Below, in pieces: positions 54,096 through 63,029 of a stretch of DNA of 64,000 nt (position 1 is the first letter of the stretch; each line of letters opens with the position of its first letter). This stretch comes from Lachnospiraceae bacterium UBA4631 (lineage in GTDB: Bacteria; Bacillota; Clostridia; Lachnospirales; Lachnospiraceae). The stretch is taken from contig DHMX01000003.1 in the NCBI GenBank assembly GCA_002406015.1, positions 36,820 to 100,819 on the forward strand, given 5' to 3'. Position numbers and translations under genes: made by a program. The notes below the pieces were generated by a model. It did not search any database. It was given only the letters and a program-made list of their open reading frames with translations, and had not been told where the DNA came from.

Positions 54096-55568
54096 TTGAA
54101 ACATTTTTTTCATCGTACAGCTTGCATATTGGTAAGCTGTTTATTGACGATTTCTTATATAATGGCTACTCCATTGGGGCAAATGGATGCCTATGCTACA
54201 ACCGTTACAGATTATTCTGCACCTGCCCATTTTACCGCTGTACCAGCAACGGATGTAGTCGATACAGCTTCGGATTCTTCTGACAGTTCTTCGGAGGAAG
54301 CAGATTCTACAGAGACTCCTGCTGACATTACCGACCCGGAAGCACCTGAAATCGTTGCAAATGCAGCAATTGTCATGGATGCCAAAACCGGAGCGGTTCT
54401 ATACGGCAAGAACATGAATCAGCGGTGCTACCCGGCAAGTATTACCAAGGTTATGACCTGTCTGGTTGCATTTGAGCATGTCAACCTGACCGATACCATA
54501 ACCTTTTCCGACAACGCCATCTGGAGCATTGAACGAGACAGCAATCACATTGCCTTAGACGTAGGGGAACAGATTACTGCGGAGCAATGCTTTTACGGAA
54601 TTTTGCTGCAATCTGCAAATGAAGCTTCAAATGGTATGGCAGAGCATGTGGGCGGCTCCATTGAAGGATTTGCGGATATGATGAATGATACAGCAACTGC
54701 TTTGGGCTGTAAGGATACCCATTTTACAAATGCAAACGGGCTTCATGATGATAACCATTATACAACCCCTTATGATATGGCATTAATTACACAGGCGGCT
54801 ATTCAGAATCCGTTGTTTCGGAAAATTGATGAAACTACTTATTATCAGATTCCGCCAACCAACATGAATCCGGATGCCAGAGATTTATGGCACCAGTTAA
54901 AAATGTTATATCCTACCAGCCCTTACTACTATGAATATGTAGAAGGCGGAAAGACCGGATATACAGACCAGGCACGCAACACACTCGTAACGTATGCACA
55001 AAAAAATGGCATGGAGTTAATCTGTGTTATGATGGATTGTGAAGGTGCTGCCAATTGTTATAAAGATTCTGCTACCCTGTATGAATACTGCTTTAACCAT
55101 TACACCTATGCATATCCGTTGCAGAATTTCAATCCGAATGTTACCAATCAGACCAACTATATTTTAAGCAATTTTTATCGTGGTCTGGACCATGATACAT
55201 TGAATTTATCCGTCAACCGCGATTTGGCAGTATTAGTTCCGAAGGACCTTGAACCCTCTGCCATCACCACTCAGACTACTTACTATGATACTTTGGAAGG
55301 TAACGTGGTCGGTAAGGTAAGTGTCTTATATAACGGAGAAATTATTGGCGAATCCGATATTGAATACAAGGATATGATTGTAAATGGGGAGGTTCTTCGT
55401 TGGGGTATTACTCCGGAAGAACACAAACGTCGCACCAACACGACACTGATTATTGCTATTTCCAGTGTCAGTCTTGTCGTGGTTGCTCTGTTTGTGGTAT
55501 CCCGCATCCGTAACCGGCGTTATCGTTACCTGAAACGCAGAAATAAATCCAGCAAACTGCATTTTTAA
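54096..55568 (+). CDS. dacF: D-alanyl-D-alanine carboxypeptidase, DacF/PBP5-like
   Basis: The best start is TTG 54096, because TTGGAGG lies 6 bp upstream; upstream ATGs have no ribosome site. This gives 490 residues beginning LKHFFHRTACILVSCLL, a signal peptide. After a Ser/Glu/Asp-rich linker comes a family S11 peptidase: SxxK as PASITKVMT, SxN as QSANEASN, and KTG as EGGKTGYT. A C-terminal helix (IIAISSVSLVVVALFVVSRI) and basic tail anchor it. It trims pentapeptide stems in the wall. The next gene starts 53 bp downstream. Confidence 0.93.
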   Translation: MKHFFHRTACILVSCLLTISYIMATPLGQMDAYATTVTDYSAPAHFTAVPATDVVDTASDSSDSSSEEADSTETPADITDPEAPEIVANAAIVMDAKTGAVLYGKNMNQRCYPASITKVMTCLVAFEHVNLTDTITFSDNAIWSIERDSNHIALDVGEQITAEQCFYGILLQSANEASNGMAEHVGGSIEGFADMMNDTATALGCKDTHFTNANGLHDDNHYTTPYDMALITQAAIQNPLFRKIDETTYYQIPPTNMNPDARDLWHQLKMLYPTSPYYYEYVEGGKTGYTDQARNTLVTYAQKNGMELICVMMDCEGAANCYKDSATLYEYCFNHYTYAYPLQNFNPNVTNQTNYILSNFYRGLDHDTLNLSVNRDLAVLVPKDLEPSAITTQTTYYDTLEGNVVGKVSVLYNGEIIGESDIEYKDMIVNGEVLRWGITPEEHKRRTNTTLIIAISSVSLVVVALFVVSRIRNRRYRYLKRRNKSSKLHF

Positions 55569-55621
55569 TATGAGAGAACAACACTCACCTATAACAACAT
55601 TTATCAGAAAGGAGTCTGTCC

Positions 55622-56875
55622 ATGGAAGAACCACAATTTAACATTATAAGTGCATTACAAGCGGCTGCAGAAAATGAACCGATTCCTCCGTCAGAAGAAC
55701 CTGTTTCTTCCGAACCGTCTCCTTCTCTTGATGATAATTTAAATACACTTCGCTCAACCAACTGGGACATTTTGAATTATTTTCGTTCTGCTTATATCTC
55801 ACAGTCCGAACAGATACAGGCATTAAAATCCGAGTTGTTTGAATTAGATGTAAAAATTGAGGAGCTTCAAAAGACCAGAGATTTGTACTCCTTTCCTTCT
55901 GATAATCGGCAGAATATTTTTTCACCGATTTCACCCAATCCTTCCATGAAGGGAAAAGGACAGGTGATTCAGGCACAGCTGGACGAATTAAAGGAGGTAC
56001 GCACCTCCCTGAACGCCCGTATTCAGAAATTAGATTCTGAATTATCAACCATTCGCCACCACATTGATGCTCTGGAAAATTCCAACCAATGTCTGGCATC
56101 TCTTTATCAGAATCTTCCGCAACCGGCTCCGGAGGAAGAAACCTTAACACTGGAAGAAGCCGGTTCTTTGGAGCAAAGCAGTGACGAAGCCTTGCAGCAC
56201 GCTCTCCAGATACTGATGCTGCATCAATATGACCAGTCGCAGATAGCAGAACAGCTCCGCGGCTCCATTCAGCAGAATCTGGAAGCCAATCAAAATAAAT
56301 TGGAAATCTTAAAGTGGCTGATTCAATCCGACCCTAATCGTGCAAGACTTACCTTGCAGGAATTACAGGATACCAATCAACGCCTGTTATCCTCTGCCGA
56401 GTCTTTGATTCATGAATTGGACAAGGACTTAGAACATCAGAAGCCGATTTGGATGTCCATTGATGACTGCATTCAATCTTACCGTTCCCTTCATCCGGAA
56501 TGCGTAATAGATGCCTCTGTTGACTGCACCGATTATGAAAATAATGTATTACCGATTATAACCATTATTTTTATCCGTCTTTTACATGAAATTCTGGATA
56601 ACGCTTTTTACTATTCAAATGCAAACAAAATAATGATAAAGATATACATTAATAACCGCATGATAGATACCTACATTAATGATAACGGTGCCGGTATACC
56701 ATCCGATTATCTGACTGCCAGCCCATGGCACAGCGGACTGCATCGTTTGCATGAAATTATACATCTGCTTGACGGAAAACTGCAAATAGACGGAGATATT
56801 ATCAGCGGTACAAATATTCGCTTTTCATTTCCGATTTGTGCCAAGCTTAATTTCAGCACCGCACAAAAACCATAA
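55622..56875 (+). CDS. DegS-like histidine-kinase-fold protein lacking the phospho-acceptor His
   Basis: A 417-residue soluble protein, ATG 55622 behind AGAAAGGAG. Long coiled coils run from about 45 to 190. The HisKA_3-like region near 205-250 reads SQIAEQLRGSIQQNLEANQN, where DegS-type kinases have an R-E-I-H-D-G core: an Arg replaces the His. The HATPase domain at about 315-410 is intact (N-box HEILDNAFYYSN, G1 DNGAGIP, G2 HSGLHRLHEII). There is no response regulator gene nearby. It may bind ATP and act by protein contacts only. It follows dacF by 53 bp and is probably co-transcribed. Confidence 0.78.
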   Translation: MEEPQFNIISALQAAAENEPIPPSEEPVSSEPSPSLDDNLNTLRSTNWDILNYFRSAYISQSEQIQALKSELFELDVKIEELQKTRDLYSFPSDNRQNIFSPISPNPSMKGKGQVIQAQLDELKEVRTSLNARIQKLDSELSTIRHHIDALENSNQCLASLYQNLPQPAPEEETLTLEEAGSLEQSSDEALQHALQILMLHQYDQSQIAEQLRGSIQQNLEANQNKLEILKWLIQSDPNRARLTLQELQDTNQRLLSSAESLIHELDKDLEHQKPIWMSIDDCIQSYRSLHPECVIDASVDCTDYENNVLPIITIIFIRLLHEILDNAFYYSNANKIMIKIYINNRMIDTYINDNGAGIPSDYLTASPWHSGLHRLHEIIHLLDGKLQIDGDIISGTNIRFSFPICAKLNFSTAQKP

Positions 56876-56941
56876 TCTGATACCATGAAACAAATACAAA
56901 TCATTTATTTATTTGATGATTAAGAAAGGATTTACAAATAC

Positions 56942-58636
56942 ATGAAAGAGCAATTAGCAACTATTATTTCACAACACGTAGAAGGACTTACTCCGGATGA
57001 TATTTTGTCATTATTAGAGACACCACCGAAACCGGAATTAGGAGATTATGCATTTCCTTGTTTTCGATTAGCAAAGACCATGCATAAAGCACCTAATCTT
57101 ATTGCCGAGGATTTAAAGTCTGCCATTATGGGACATCTGGATTTTATTGAGGACATTCAGGTACAGGGAGCTTACTGTAACTTCTATATTAAGAAGGACG
57201 TATTTGTAACCGCTATGCTGACCGCAGCTTCCAAGGAGAACTTTGGCGGCTCGGATATTGGTGCAGGAAAGAGTATTTGCATTGACTACTCTTCTCCGAA
57301 TGTAGCCAAGAACTTTCACGTCGGCCACCTTCGTACCACCATTATCGGAAATTCTCTGGCTAAGATATACAGCAAATTAGGTTATACCGTTCACCGCATT
57401 AATCACCTCGGTGACTGGGGAACCCAATTCGGAAAACTGATTGTTGCTTACAAAAAATGGGGTTCCAAAGAAGCGGTTGAAGAAAAAGGTATTGCAGAAT
57501 TAATGGAACTGTATGTAAAATTCCATGAGGAAGCTGCTACGGATGAAACCCTTATTGAACAGGCTCGTGCGTGGTTTGTAAAAATGGAACAGGGGGATGA
57601 AGAAGCTCTTTCTATCTGGCAATGGTTTAAGGATATTAGCTTGATTGAATATCATCGAATCTATGACCTCTTAGGCGTAGAGTTTGATTCCTATAACGGA
57701 GAGAGCTTTTATCGGGATAAGACACAAGCAGTTGTAAATCGACTGGAGCAGGCACATTTACTGAAGGAAAGCGACGGTGCTTATATCGTTGATTTATCCG
57801 AATATGATATGGCTCCTTGTATCATTAAGAAAGCTGACGGCGGTTCCATTTATGCTACGCGTGACCTTGCCGCTATCTTCTATCGGAAGGAGACTTACAA
57901 TTTTGTAAAATGTCTCTATGTAACCGGTCAGGAGCAGAAGCTTCATTTTGCACAGGTATTCAAGGTAATTGAATTACTCGGAAATGATTGGGCTTCCGAG
58001 CAGTTAATTCACATTCCATACGGCTTAGTCAGTCTGGCGGGAGCAAAGCTCTCTACCAGAAGCGGAAATATCATTTATGCAGAAGACATTCTTTTGGAGG
58101 CTATTTCCAAAGTCAAGGAAGTAATTGCGGAAAAGAATCCAAATCTGGAAAACAAGGATGAGGTTGCAAAAATGGTAGGTGTCGGTGCCATTATCTTCAA
58201 TGATTTATTTAACCAGCGGATTAAGGATGTATCCTTCCAATGGGATAAGATTCTGAACTTTGACGGTGAAACCGGACCTTATGTGCAATACACTTATGCA
58301 CGTTGCAGCAGTCTGTTGCGGGCAGTTCCAGATTTTGATGAAACTGCTTCCATAGATGCATCTATCCTTACCGATTTAGATTCGATGGAGCTCTTGAAAG
58401 CCATCAATAAATTTCCAAAGGTGGTTGCAGATGCAGCAGAAAAATATGAGCCATTTATGATTTCACGATTTGCTGTAGATGTTGCACAGGCATTTAATCG
58501 TTTTTACACAAATAACCGAATCAATGTGCCGGAGGAAGCAGTTCGAAATGCAAGATTAAAGTTAGTCGCTGTTACCCGGAAAACCCTTCGGGATGCACTG
58601 GCACTTCTGGGTATTAATTGTCCGGAGCAAATGTAA
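56942..58636 (+). CDS. argS: Arginyl-tRNA synthetase
   Basis: A 564-residue class I synthetase that charges tRNA-Arg. HIGH-type motif: FHVGHLRTTIIGNSLA near residue 125; KMSKS region: AGAKLSTRSGNIIY near 365. The N-terminal additional domain (residues 1-95) recognises the D-loop and the C-terminal DALR domain (about 450-564) has RLKLVAVTRKTLRDALALLG. Length fits the short Gram-positive form. There is no T-box in the 66-bp leader. Confidence 0.97.
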   Translation: MKEQLATIISQHVEGLTPDDILSLLETPPKPELGDYAFPCFRLAKTMHKAPNLIAEDLKSAIMGHLDFIEDIQVQGAYCNFYIKKDVFVTAMLTAASKENFGGSDIGAGKSICIDYSSPNVAKNFHVGHLRTTIIGNSLAKIYSKLGYTVHRINHLGDWGTQFGKLIVAYKKWGSKEAVEEKGIAELMELYVKFHEEAATDETLIEQARAWFVKMEQGDEEALSIWQWFKDISLIEYHRIYDLLGVEFDSYNGESFYRDKTQAVVNRLEQAHLLKESDGAYIVDLSEYDMAPCIIKKADGGSIYATRDLAAIFYRKETYNFVKCLYVTGQEQKLHFAQVFKVIELLGNDWASEQLIHIPYGLVSLAGAKLSTRSGNIIYAEDILLEAISKVKEVIAEKNPNLENKDEVAKMVGVGAIIFNDLFNQRIKDVSFQWDKILNFDGETGPYVQYTYARCSSLLRAVPDFDETASIDASILTDLDSMELLKAINKFPKVVADAAEKYEPFMISRFAVDVAQAFNRFYTNNRINVPEEAVRNARLKLVAVTRKTLRDALALLGINCPEQM

Positions 58637-58704
58637 GAGAATGATATAAGTATAAATATAAGAAGAAAGACTATAAGAAAAGTGACATAAGAACAAGTCA
58701 TAAG

Positions 58705-58755
58705 AAAAGAAGGGCTGCGAAAAAATGATATTTCGTTTTTCACAGTCCTTCTTTT
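58705..58755. terminator. Bidirectional terminator after argS
   Basis: Imperfect stem AAAAGAAGGGCTG / CAGTCCTTCTTTT enclosing GAAAAA/TTTTTC, between argS and the convergent HAD gene; T-runs on both strands. Confidence 0.65.
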
Positions 58756-58756
58756 C

Positions 58757-59407
58757 CTATTCTATACAAGTCCGAATTGCTTCCACTGTTTCAGCAATAT
58801 AAGTTGCACCTGCCTGTTCCAATTCTTCCCTGTCACCGTATCCAAATAGTACACCGATGGAATCTATTCCAACTTCCTTTGCCCCTAATATATCATGCTT
58901 ACGGTCTCCTACCATAACCAGTTTTTCCTTATCCTCTGCTTCACAGTTCTGCATCGCATAACGAATCACATCCTCTTTTTTCACACGCGTCTTATTGTCC
59001 ATCGTTGCACCGGCTATATAAGTGAAATATTCTGCCAGATGATAATGCTCCATGATAAGTCGGGCAAATGGTTCCGGCTTTGATGTTGCGACCAATAACG
59101 TGATTCCCTCTGCCGTTAGTTTCTTTAACAGCTCCGGGATTCCTTCATATACATAATTCTCATAGATTCCTGTTTTTTGATAATATTCCCGATAATACTC
59201 TACTGCCTGAACCGCCTGCTCCTCAGAAAATCCATAATAATCCTGAAAGGAATTTAAAAGCGGCGGACCTATAAACTTATATAATTCCGTTCTATCCTTC
59301 ACATCAATCCCATATTTTTTCAAAGCATATGCCACAGAATTTGTAATGCCTAATCCCGGATTGGTAAGTGTACCATCCAAGTCAAATAGCATGGTTGTAT
59401 ATTTCAT
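58757..59407 (-). CDS. HAD-family phosphatase, phosphoglycolate-phosphatase-like
   Basis: A 216-residue haloacid dehalogenase hydrolase. Motif I: TMLFDLDGTLTNPGLGI; motif II: LLVATSKPEP; motif III/IV: KLVMVGDRKHDILGAKEVG. The helical cap domain (about 17-85) is of the Gph/PyrP type. It removes phosphate from a small metabolite; nucleotides, phosphoglycolate or pyrophosphate are all possible substrates. No neighbours give the pathway away. Confidence 0.92.
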   Translation of the reverse strand: MKYTTMLFDLDGTLTNPGLGITNSVAYALKKYGIDVKDRTELYKFIGPPLLNSFQDYYGFSEEQAVQAVEYYREYYQKTGIYENYVYEGIPELLKKLTAEGITLLVATSKPEPFARLIMEHYHLAEYFTYIAGATMDNKTRVKKEDVIRYAMQNCEAEDKEKLVMVGDRKHDILGAKEVGIDSIGVLFGYGDREELEQAGATYIAETVEAIRTCIE

Positions 59408-59464
59408 CGGTCTGCATTCCTTTCTGTCGTTTGTGTTTTTGTGTTGTTGTTCTCTTGCACAACT

Positions 59465-59854
59465 CTACATTTTGTCCATCCCAGGGTCTTCCCTCAATCG
59501 TCTGACGTACTCCTCCGGATTCTTTTTCAATTCAACCATATCATAAAAGGTTTCCAATACTAATGCATCTTTATCACAGCCAGCCGTATTTTTCCCTATA
59601 TCATGATAAAGATTATACCGGCTCATTTCCCAGACATATATATCCGTCAGTCCATAGCCTTCACATTTATAAGAGTCCAACAGCGTATGCTTTTCCAGAT
59701 AATATTGAAATTCCTTCATCAAGGCTTCATCCTGAAGAAGCCCCTGCCATAATTCATTGATATAGGCATCGTCTTTATCTGCATACGCAGCCAGCTCCTG
59801 TAGGCATTCATAGGTTTTCAACATACCTGTTCCAATAATAATTGTATTATTCAT
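59465..59854 (-). CDS. Hypothetical protein
   Basis: A 129-residue acidic soluble protein (ELWQGLLQDEALMKEFQYYL, LTDIYVWEMSRYNLYHDIGK, VLETFYDMVELKKNPEEYV). It is mostly helical by composition. I do not recognise a family. It follows the ProX-like gene by 2 bp and is surely co-transcribed; it is 57 bp upstream of the HAD gene. Confidence 0.65.
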   Translation of the reverse strand: MNNTIIIGTGMLKTYECLQELAAYADKDDAYINELWQGLLQDEALMKEFQYYLEKHTLLDSYKCEGYGLTDIYVWEMSRYNLYHDIGKNTAGCDKDALVLETFYDMVELKKNPEEYVRRLREDPGMDKM

Positions 59855-59856
59855 AC

Positions 59857-60411
59857 CTATTCCTCCGTATGAATCTCCGGCAAATCCACAATCATCGGTT
59901 CATGATGAACTGCCGGCAAAAAGTTTTCCAAAACGTCCTTGGTTTTCATTTTCAAGCTGGATGTATTCACACATGGATGGCATCCCAAATATTCACTCTC
60001 AACCACCGGTCTGTCTATTAACAGTTGCACATGATTGTCCTTATCATTCATAAGTCCCATAATCGAAACCGCTCCCGGTTTTATATGTAAGTATTCCTCC
60101 ATGTATTCCGGTTTGGCAAATGACAATCGTGCCGATTGAATTTGTGCAGACAAATCCTTTGTCTTAAACGGTTTATTTCCCGGCATCATTAATAAATAGA
60201 AATTTGTCTCCTGTCGGTTACACAGAAACAGATTTTTGCAAATAATAGTATCTAATATTTTATCAATTTTTTCACACGCTTCCATCGTATTTGCTTCTTC
60301 GTGGTCTGTTCGTTGGTAATGAATCTGTAACCGGTCCAACAAATCATATACTGCTATTTCTCGTTCCTGTCTTCCTTCTGTACTTAATGGTCTTCCTTCT
60401 TCAAGCTCCAT
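59857..60411 (-). CDS. YbaK/ProX-family aminoacyl-tRNA editing protein
   Basis: A 184-residue protein of the YbaK/aaRS-associated fold: YQRTDHEEANTMEACEKI, LFLCNRQETNFYLLMMPGNK, KPGAVSIMGLMNDKDNHVQL and the conserved CHPCVNTSSLKM. It resembles ProXp-ala/PrdX proteins, which remove alanine mischarged on tRNA-Pro and act in trans when proS lacks the editing domain. It is divergent from parA across the 336-bp parS region. Confidence 0.9.
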   Translation of the reverse strand: MELEEGRPLSTEGRQEREIAVYDLLDRLQIHYQRTDHEEANTMEACEKIDKILDTIICKNLFLCNRQETNFYLLMMPGNKPFKTKDLSAQIQSARLSFAKPEYMEEYLHIKPGAVSIMGLMNDKDNHVQLLIDRPVVESEYLGCHPCVNTSSLKMKTKDVLENFLPAVHHEPMIVDLPEIHTEE

Positions 60412-60550
60412 AGTTTTCCTCGTCTTTCTTATAACTAGTCATTTTATATGCTTTGCATTTCAGCACATTTATCATGTGATTTTCTTTTGTATATAACTTA
60501 TTCCGTAATCGTACCGCTGTCAAGTAAAATTAGTGAAATATTGGGTTACA

Positions 60551-60566
60551 TGTTTCACGTGAAACA
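60551..60566. promoter_or_regulatory. parS site 1
   Basis: TGTTTCACGTGAAACA, a perfect copy of the bacterial parS consensus. It is bound by ParB (Spo0J) to nucleate the segregation complex. The first of three in 99 bp upstream of parA. Confidence 0.97.
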
Positions 60567-60594
60567 TATAGCCTATTACATATTACATACAGAA

Positions 60595-60610
60595 TGTTTC
60601 ACGTGAAACG
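60595..60610. promoter_or_regulatory. parS site 2
   Basis: TGTTTCACGTGAAACG, 15 of 16 positions match the parS consensus. It starts 44 bp after site 1 starts. Confidence 0.93.
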
Positions 60611-60633
60611 TTTGGATATGTTTTTTCAAAAAA

Positions 60634-60649
60634 TGTTTCACGTGAAACA
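60634..60649. promoter_or_regulatory. parS site 3
   Basis: TGTTTCACGTGAAACA, perfect, starting 39 bp after site 2 starts and 114 bp before the parA start codon. The rest of 60412-60747 holds the parA promoter (extended -10 TGTTATACT, 60679-60686) and no other element I can name. Confidence 0.97.
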
Positions 60650-60747
60650 TTTTTATGTGGAATGCTTCGCCTAATAATGTTATACTATCAAAGAGAGAAA
60701 AACTGATGACTAATATACAATGAACTACGGAACGCAGGAGGCGTGGA

Positions 60748-61515
60748 ATGGGAAGAATTATAGCAATTGCAAATCAAAAAGGTGGTGTAGGAAAGACTAC
60801 TACTGCTATCAACCTTGCATCTTGCATTGCAGAAAAAGGGCTAAAGGTTCTGGCTGTGGACATGGACCCTCAAGGAAACATGACTACCGGTCTTGGTGTA
60901 GATAAGAACACTTTAAAATACACCATTTATGATGTGATGTGCAATGAATGTAATATTGGCGAATGTATGCTTATTAACGTAATTCCGGACTTGAATTTAA
61001 TTCCGGCAAATCGTATGTTGGCAGGTGCTGAGGTTGAGTTTGTAGGTGTTCCTGATATGCAGTACATATTGAAGCAAAATCTGGATAAGCTTCGTGACAA
61101 ATTTGATTTTATTATTATTGATTGTCCGCCTGCCTTGGGATTGCTTACGGTTAATTCTATGACTGCTGCTGATACCGTATTGGTTCCTATTCAGTGTGAA
61201 TTTTTTGCCTTAGATGGTTTATCCCAATTAATCTATACGATTGAGTTGATTCAGAATAAATTGAATAAGAATCTTACGATTGAAGGGGTTGTCTTTACTA
61301 TGTATGATTCCAGAACGAATCTGTCACTACAGGTGGTTGAAAATGTAAAAGACACTTTAAAGCAAAACATTTACAAAACCATTATTCCAAGAAATGTACG
61401 TTTAGCAGAAGCACCGAGCTACGGAATGCCGATTAATCTATATGACCCTCGCTCAGCAGGTGCAGAAAGCTACCGTCTACTGGCAGATGAAGTAATCACA
61501 AACATAGGAGGTTAA
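60748..61515 (+). CDS. parA: Chromosome-partitioning ATPase ParA (Soj)
   Basis: A 255-residue Walker ATPase: deviant Walker A KGGVGKTTTAINLASCI at the start with the signature Lys, DMDPQGNMTTGLGV, DFIIIDCPPALGLLTV and DTVLVPIQCEFFALDGL. ParA works with ParB-parS to move or regulate the origin. GGAGGCG precedes the ATG. parB follows after 4 bp. Confidence 0.97.
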   Translation: MGRIIAIANQKGGVGKTTTAINLASCIAEKGLKVLAVDMDPQGNMTTGLGVDKNTLKYTIYDVMCNECNIGECMLINVIPDLNLIPANRMLAGAEVEFVGVPDMQYILKQNLDKLRDKFDFIIIDCPPALGLLTVNSMTAADTVLVPIQCEFFALDGLSQLIYTIELIQNKLNKNLTIEGVVFTMYDSRTNLSLQVVENVKDTLKQNIYKTIIPRNVRLAEAPSYGMPINLYDPRSAGAESYRLLADEVITNIGG

Positions 61516-61519
61516 TAGT

Positions 61520-62476
61520 ATGGCACAAAAACGAGGACTGGGACGAGGTTTAGCCTCTCTCATACCAACCGAAGTAAGAGAAAACGATTCTAATTATAAT
61601 ACAGAAGCTACCAAATCAACCAAGAAAACTGCTTCAAAATCCTCAGAACCACCAATCAAGGAAGTGGTAAAAGAGGTTGTAAAAGAAGTTGAGAAAACAT
61701 TAAAGATTACGGATTTAGAGCCAAATCCGAATCAGCCACGAAAGTATTTTGAAGAAGACCCATTACAAGAATTAGCAGATTCCATTAAAGAATTTGGTGT
61801 CATTCAACCAATTGTAGTTACACCAAAGGAAAACTATTATGAGATTATTGCAGGAGAACGTCGGTGGCGGGCTGCCCGTCTGGCAGGCTTAAAAGAAGTT
61901 CCGGTTATTATCCGGGAATATACAGAACAGGAAATTGTAGAGATTTCTCTGATTGAAAACATTCAACGAGAGAACTTAAATCCGATTGAAGAAGCGATTG
62001 CTTACCAACGATTAATACAGGAATTTTCGCTCAAGCAGGATGAGGTTGCGGAACGGGTTTCCAAGAGCCGTACTGCTATTACCAATTCTATGCGGCTTCT
62101 TAAGCTCTGCGAACAGGTTCAGCAGATGGTGGTGGAAGATAAATTAAGCAGCGGTCATGCTCGTGCATTATTAGCAATCGAAGACCCGGAGCTTCAATAC
62201 GAAGCCGCCTGCAAGGTCTTTGATGAAAGTCTTAGTGTACGTCAGACAGAGGCACTTGTGAAAAAGCTTAACAGCCAGCCAAAGGAAAAGCGGGAACTTC
62301 CGGAGTTAGAGCATAAATATCTTTACACCGATATGGAAGAACATTTGAAAGAGGTTCTTGGCAGCAAAGTCAGTATTAAAGCAAAGACCAATGAAAAAGG
62401 AAAAATAGAAATAGAATATTATTCCAGCGAAGAATTAGAAGCCCTGATTGACAAATTAAATGAAATACAGAAATAG
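61520..62476 (+). CDS. parB: ParB/Spo0J chromosome-segregation protein
   Basis: A 318-residue DNA-binding CTPase: N-terminal KRGLGRGLASLIP, the ParB box NQPRKYFEEDPLQELADSI, the CTP motif GERRWRAARLAGLKEVPV, the helix-turn-helix SLKQDEVAERVSKSRTAITN, and a C-terminal dimer region. It should bind the three parS sites just upstream of parA and spread along DNA. It is co-transcribed with parA. Confidence 0.97.
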   Translation: MAQKRGLGRGLASLIPTEVRENDSNYNTEATKSTKKTASKSSEPPIKEVVKEVVKEVEKTLKITDLEPNPNQPRKYFEEDPLQELADSIKEFGVIQPIVVTPKENYYEIIAGERRWRAARLAGLKEVPVIIREYTEQEIVEISLIENIQRENLNPIEEAIAYQRLIQEFSLKQDEVAERVSKSRTAITNSMRLLKLCEQVQQMVVEDKLSSGHARALLAIEDPELQYEAACKVFDESLSVRQTEALVKKLNSQPKEKRELPELEHKYLYTDMEEHLKEVLGSKVSIKAKTNEKGKIEIEYYSSEELEALIDKLNEIQK

Positions 62477-62489
62477 GGAGGCTTAATTT

Positions 62490-63002
62490 ATGAGTTCAAT
62501 ATTTAATAATCTGGGAATTGATATTGGATATATAGTCATTGCATTAATGGCACTTGTTATTGTATTACTGGTATTTGTAATTATTTTATTAGTAAAGGTA
62601 AAGCAAATGAATACCCGTTACCAAAAATTTATGAAGGGAAAAAACGGCGAAGAATTAGAGCAGGTCATTTATGAACGCTTTGGCGAACTGGACATTATGC
62701 AGAAAATTGCAAGCCAGCACGCAAATGAAATTAAGAATCTGAAGCGTCAATTTCGTTCTTCCTTCAGCAAATATGGTATGATAAAATATGATGCATTCAA
62801 AGAAATGGGTGGCACACTGAGCTTTGCCTTGGCATTATTAACCGAGCGGAACAACGGTTTTATCATTAATTGTATGCATAGCCGCGAAGGCTGTTATACT
62901 TATATTAAAGAAATCATTAACGGAGAATCCTATATTGCACTCTCGGAAGAAGAAAAGGAAGCTCTGCAAAGTGCCATCAATATGAAGAATCCGTTAGAAT
63001 AG
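62490..63002 (+). CDS. DUF4446-family membrane protein
   Basis: A 170-residue protein with one N-terminal helix (IGYIVIALMALVIVLLVFVI), a coiled coil to about 90, and a conserved C-terminal part (FSKYGMIKYDAFKEMGGTLS, ALALLTERNNGFIINCMHSR). DUF4446 genes commonly follow parB in Clostridia. Function unknown. It starts 13 bp after parB, so it is on the same transcript. Confidence 0.9.
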   Translation: MSSIFNNLGIDIGYIVIALMALVIVLLVFVIILLVKVKQMNTRYQKFMKGKNGEELEQVIYERFGELDIMQKIASQHANEIKNLKRQFRSSFSKYGMIKYDAFKEMGGTLSFALALLTERNNGFIINCMHSREGCYTYIKEIINGESYIALSEEEKEALQSAINMKNPLE

Positions 63003-63029
63003 TCCATACATTCAGAAGGGAGACTGCCA

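Noticed and set aside
56876..56941. T-box leader for argS
   Set aside because: The gap is only 66 bp and contains no T-box or antiterminator sequence.
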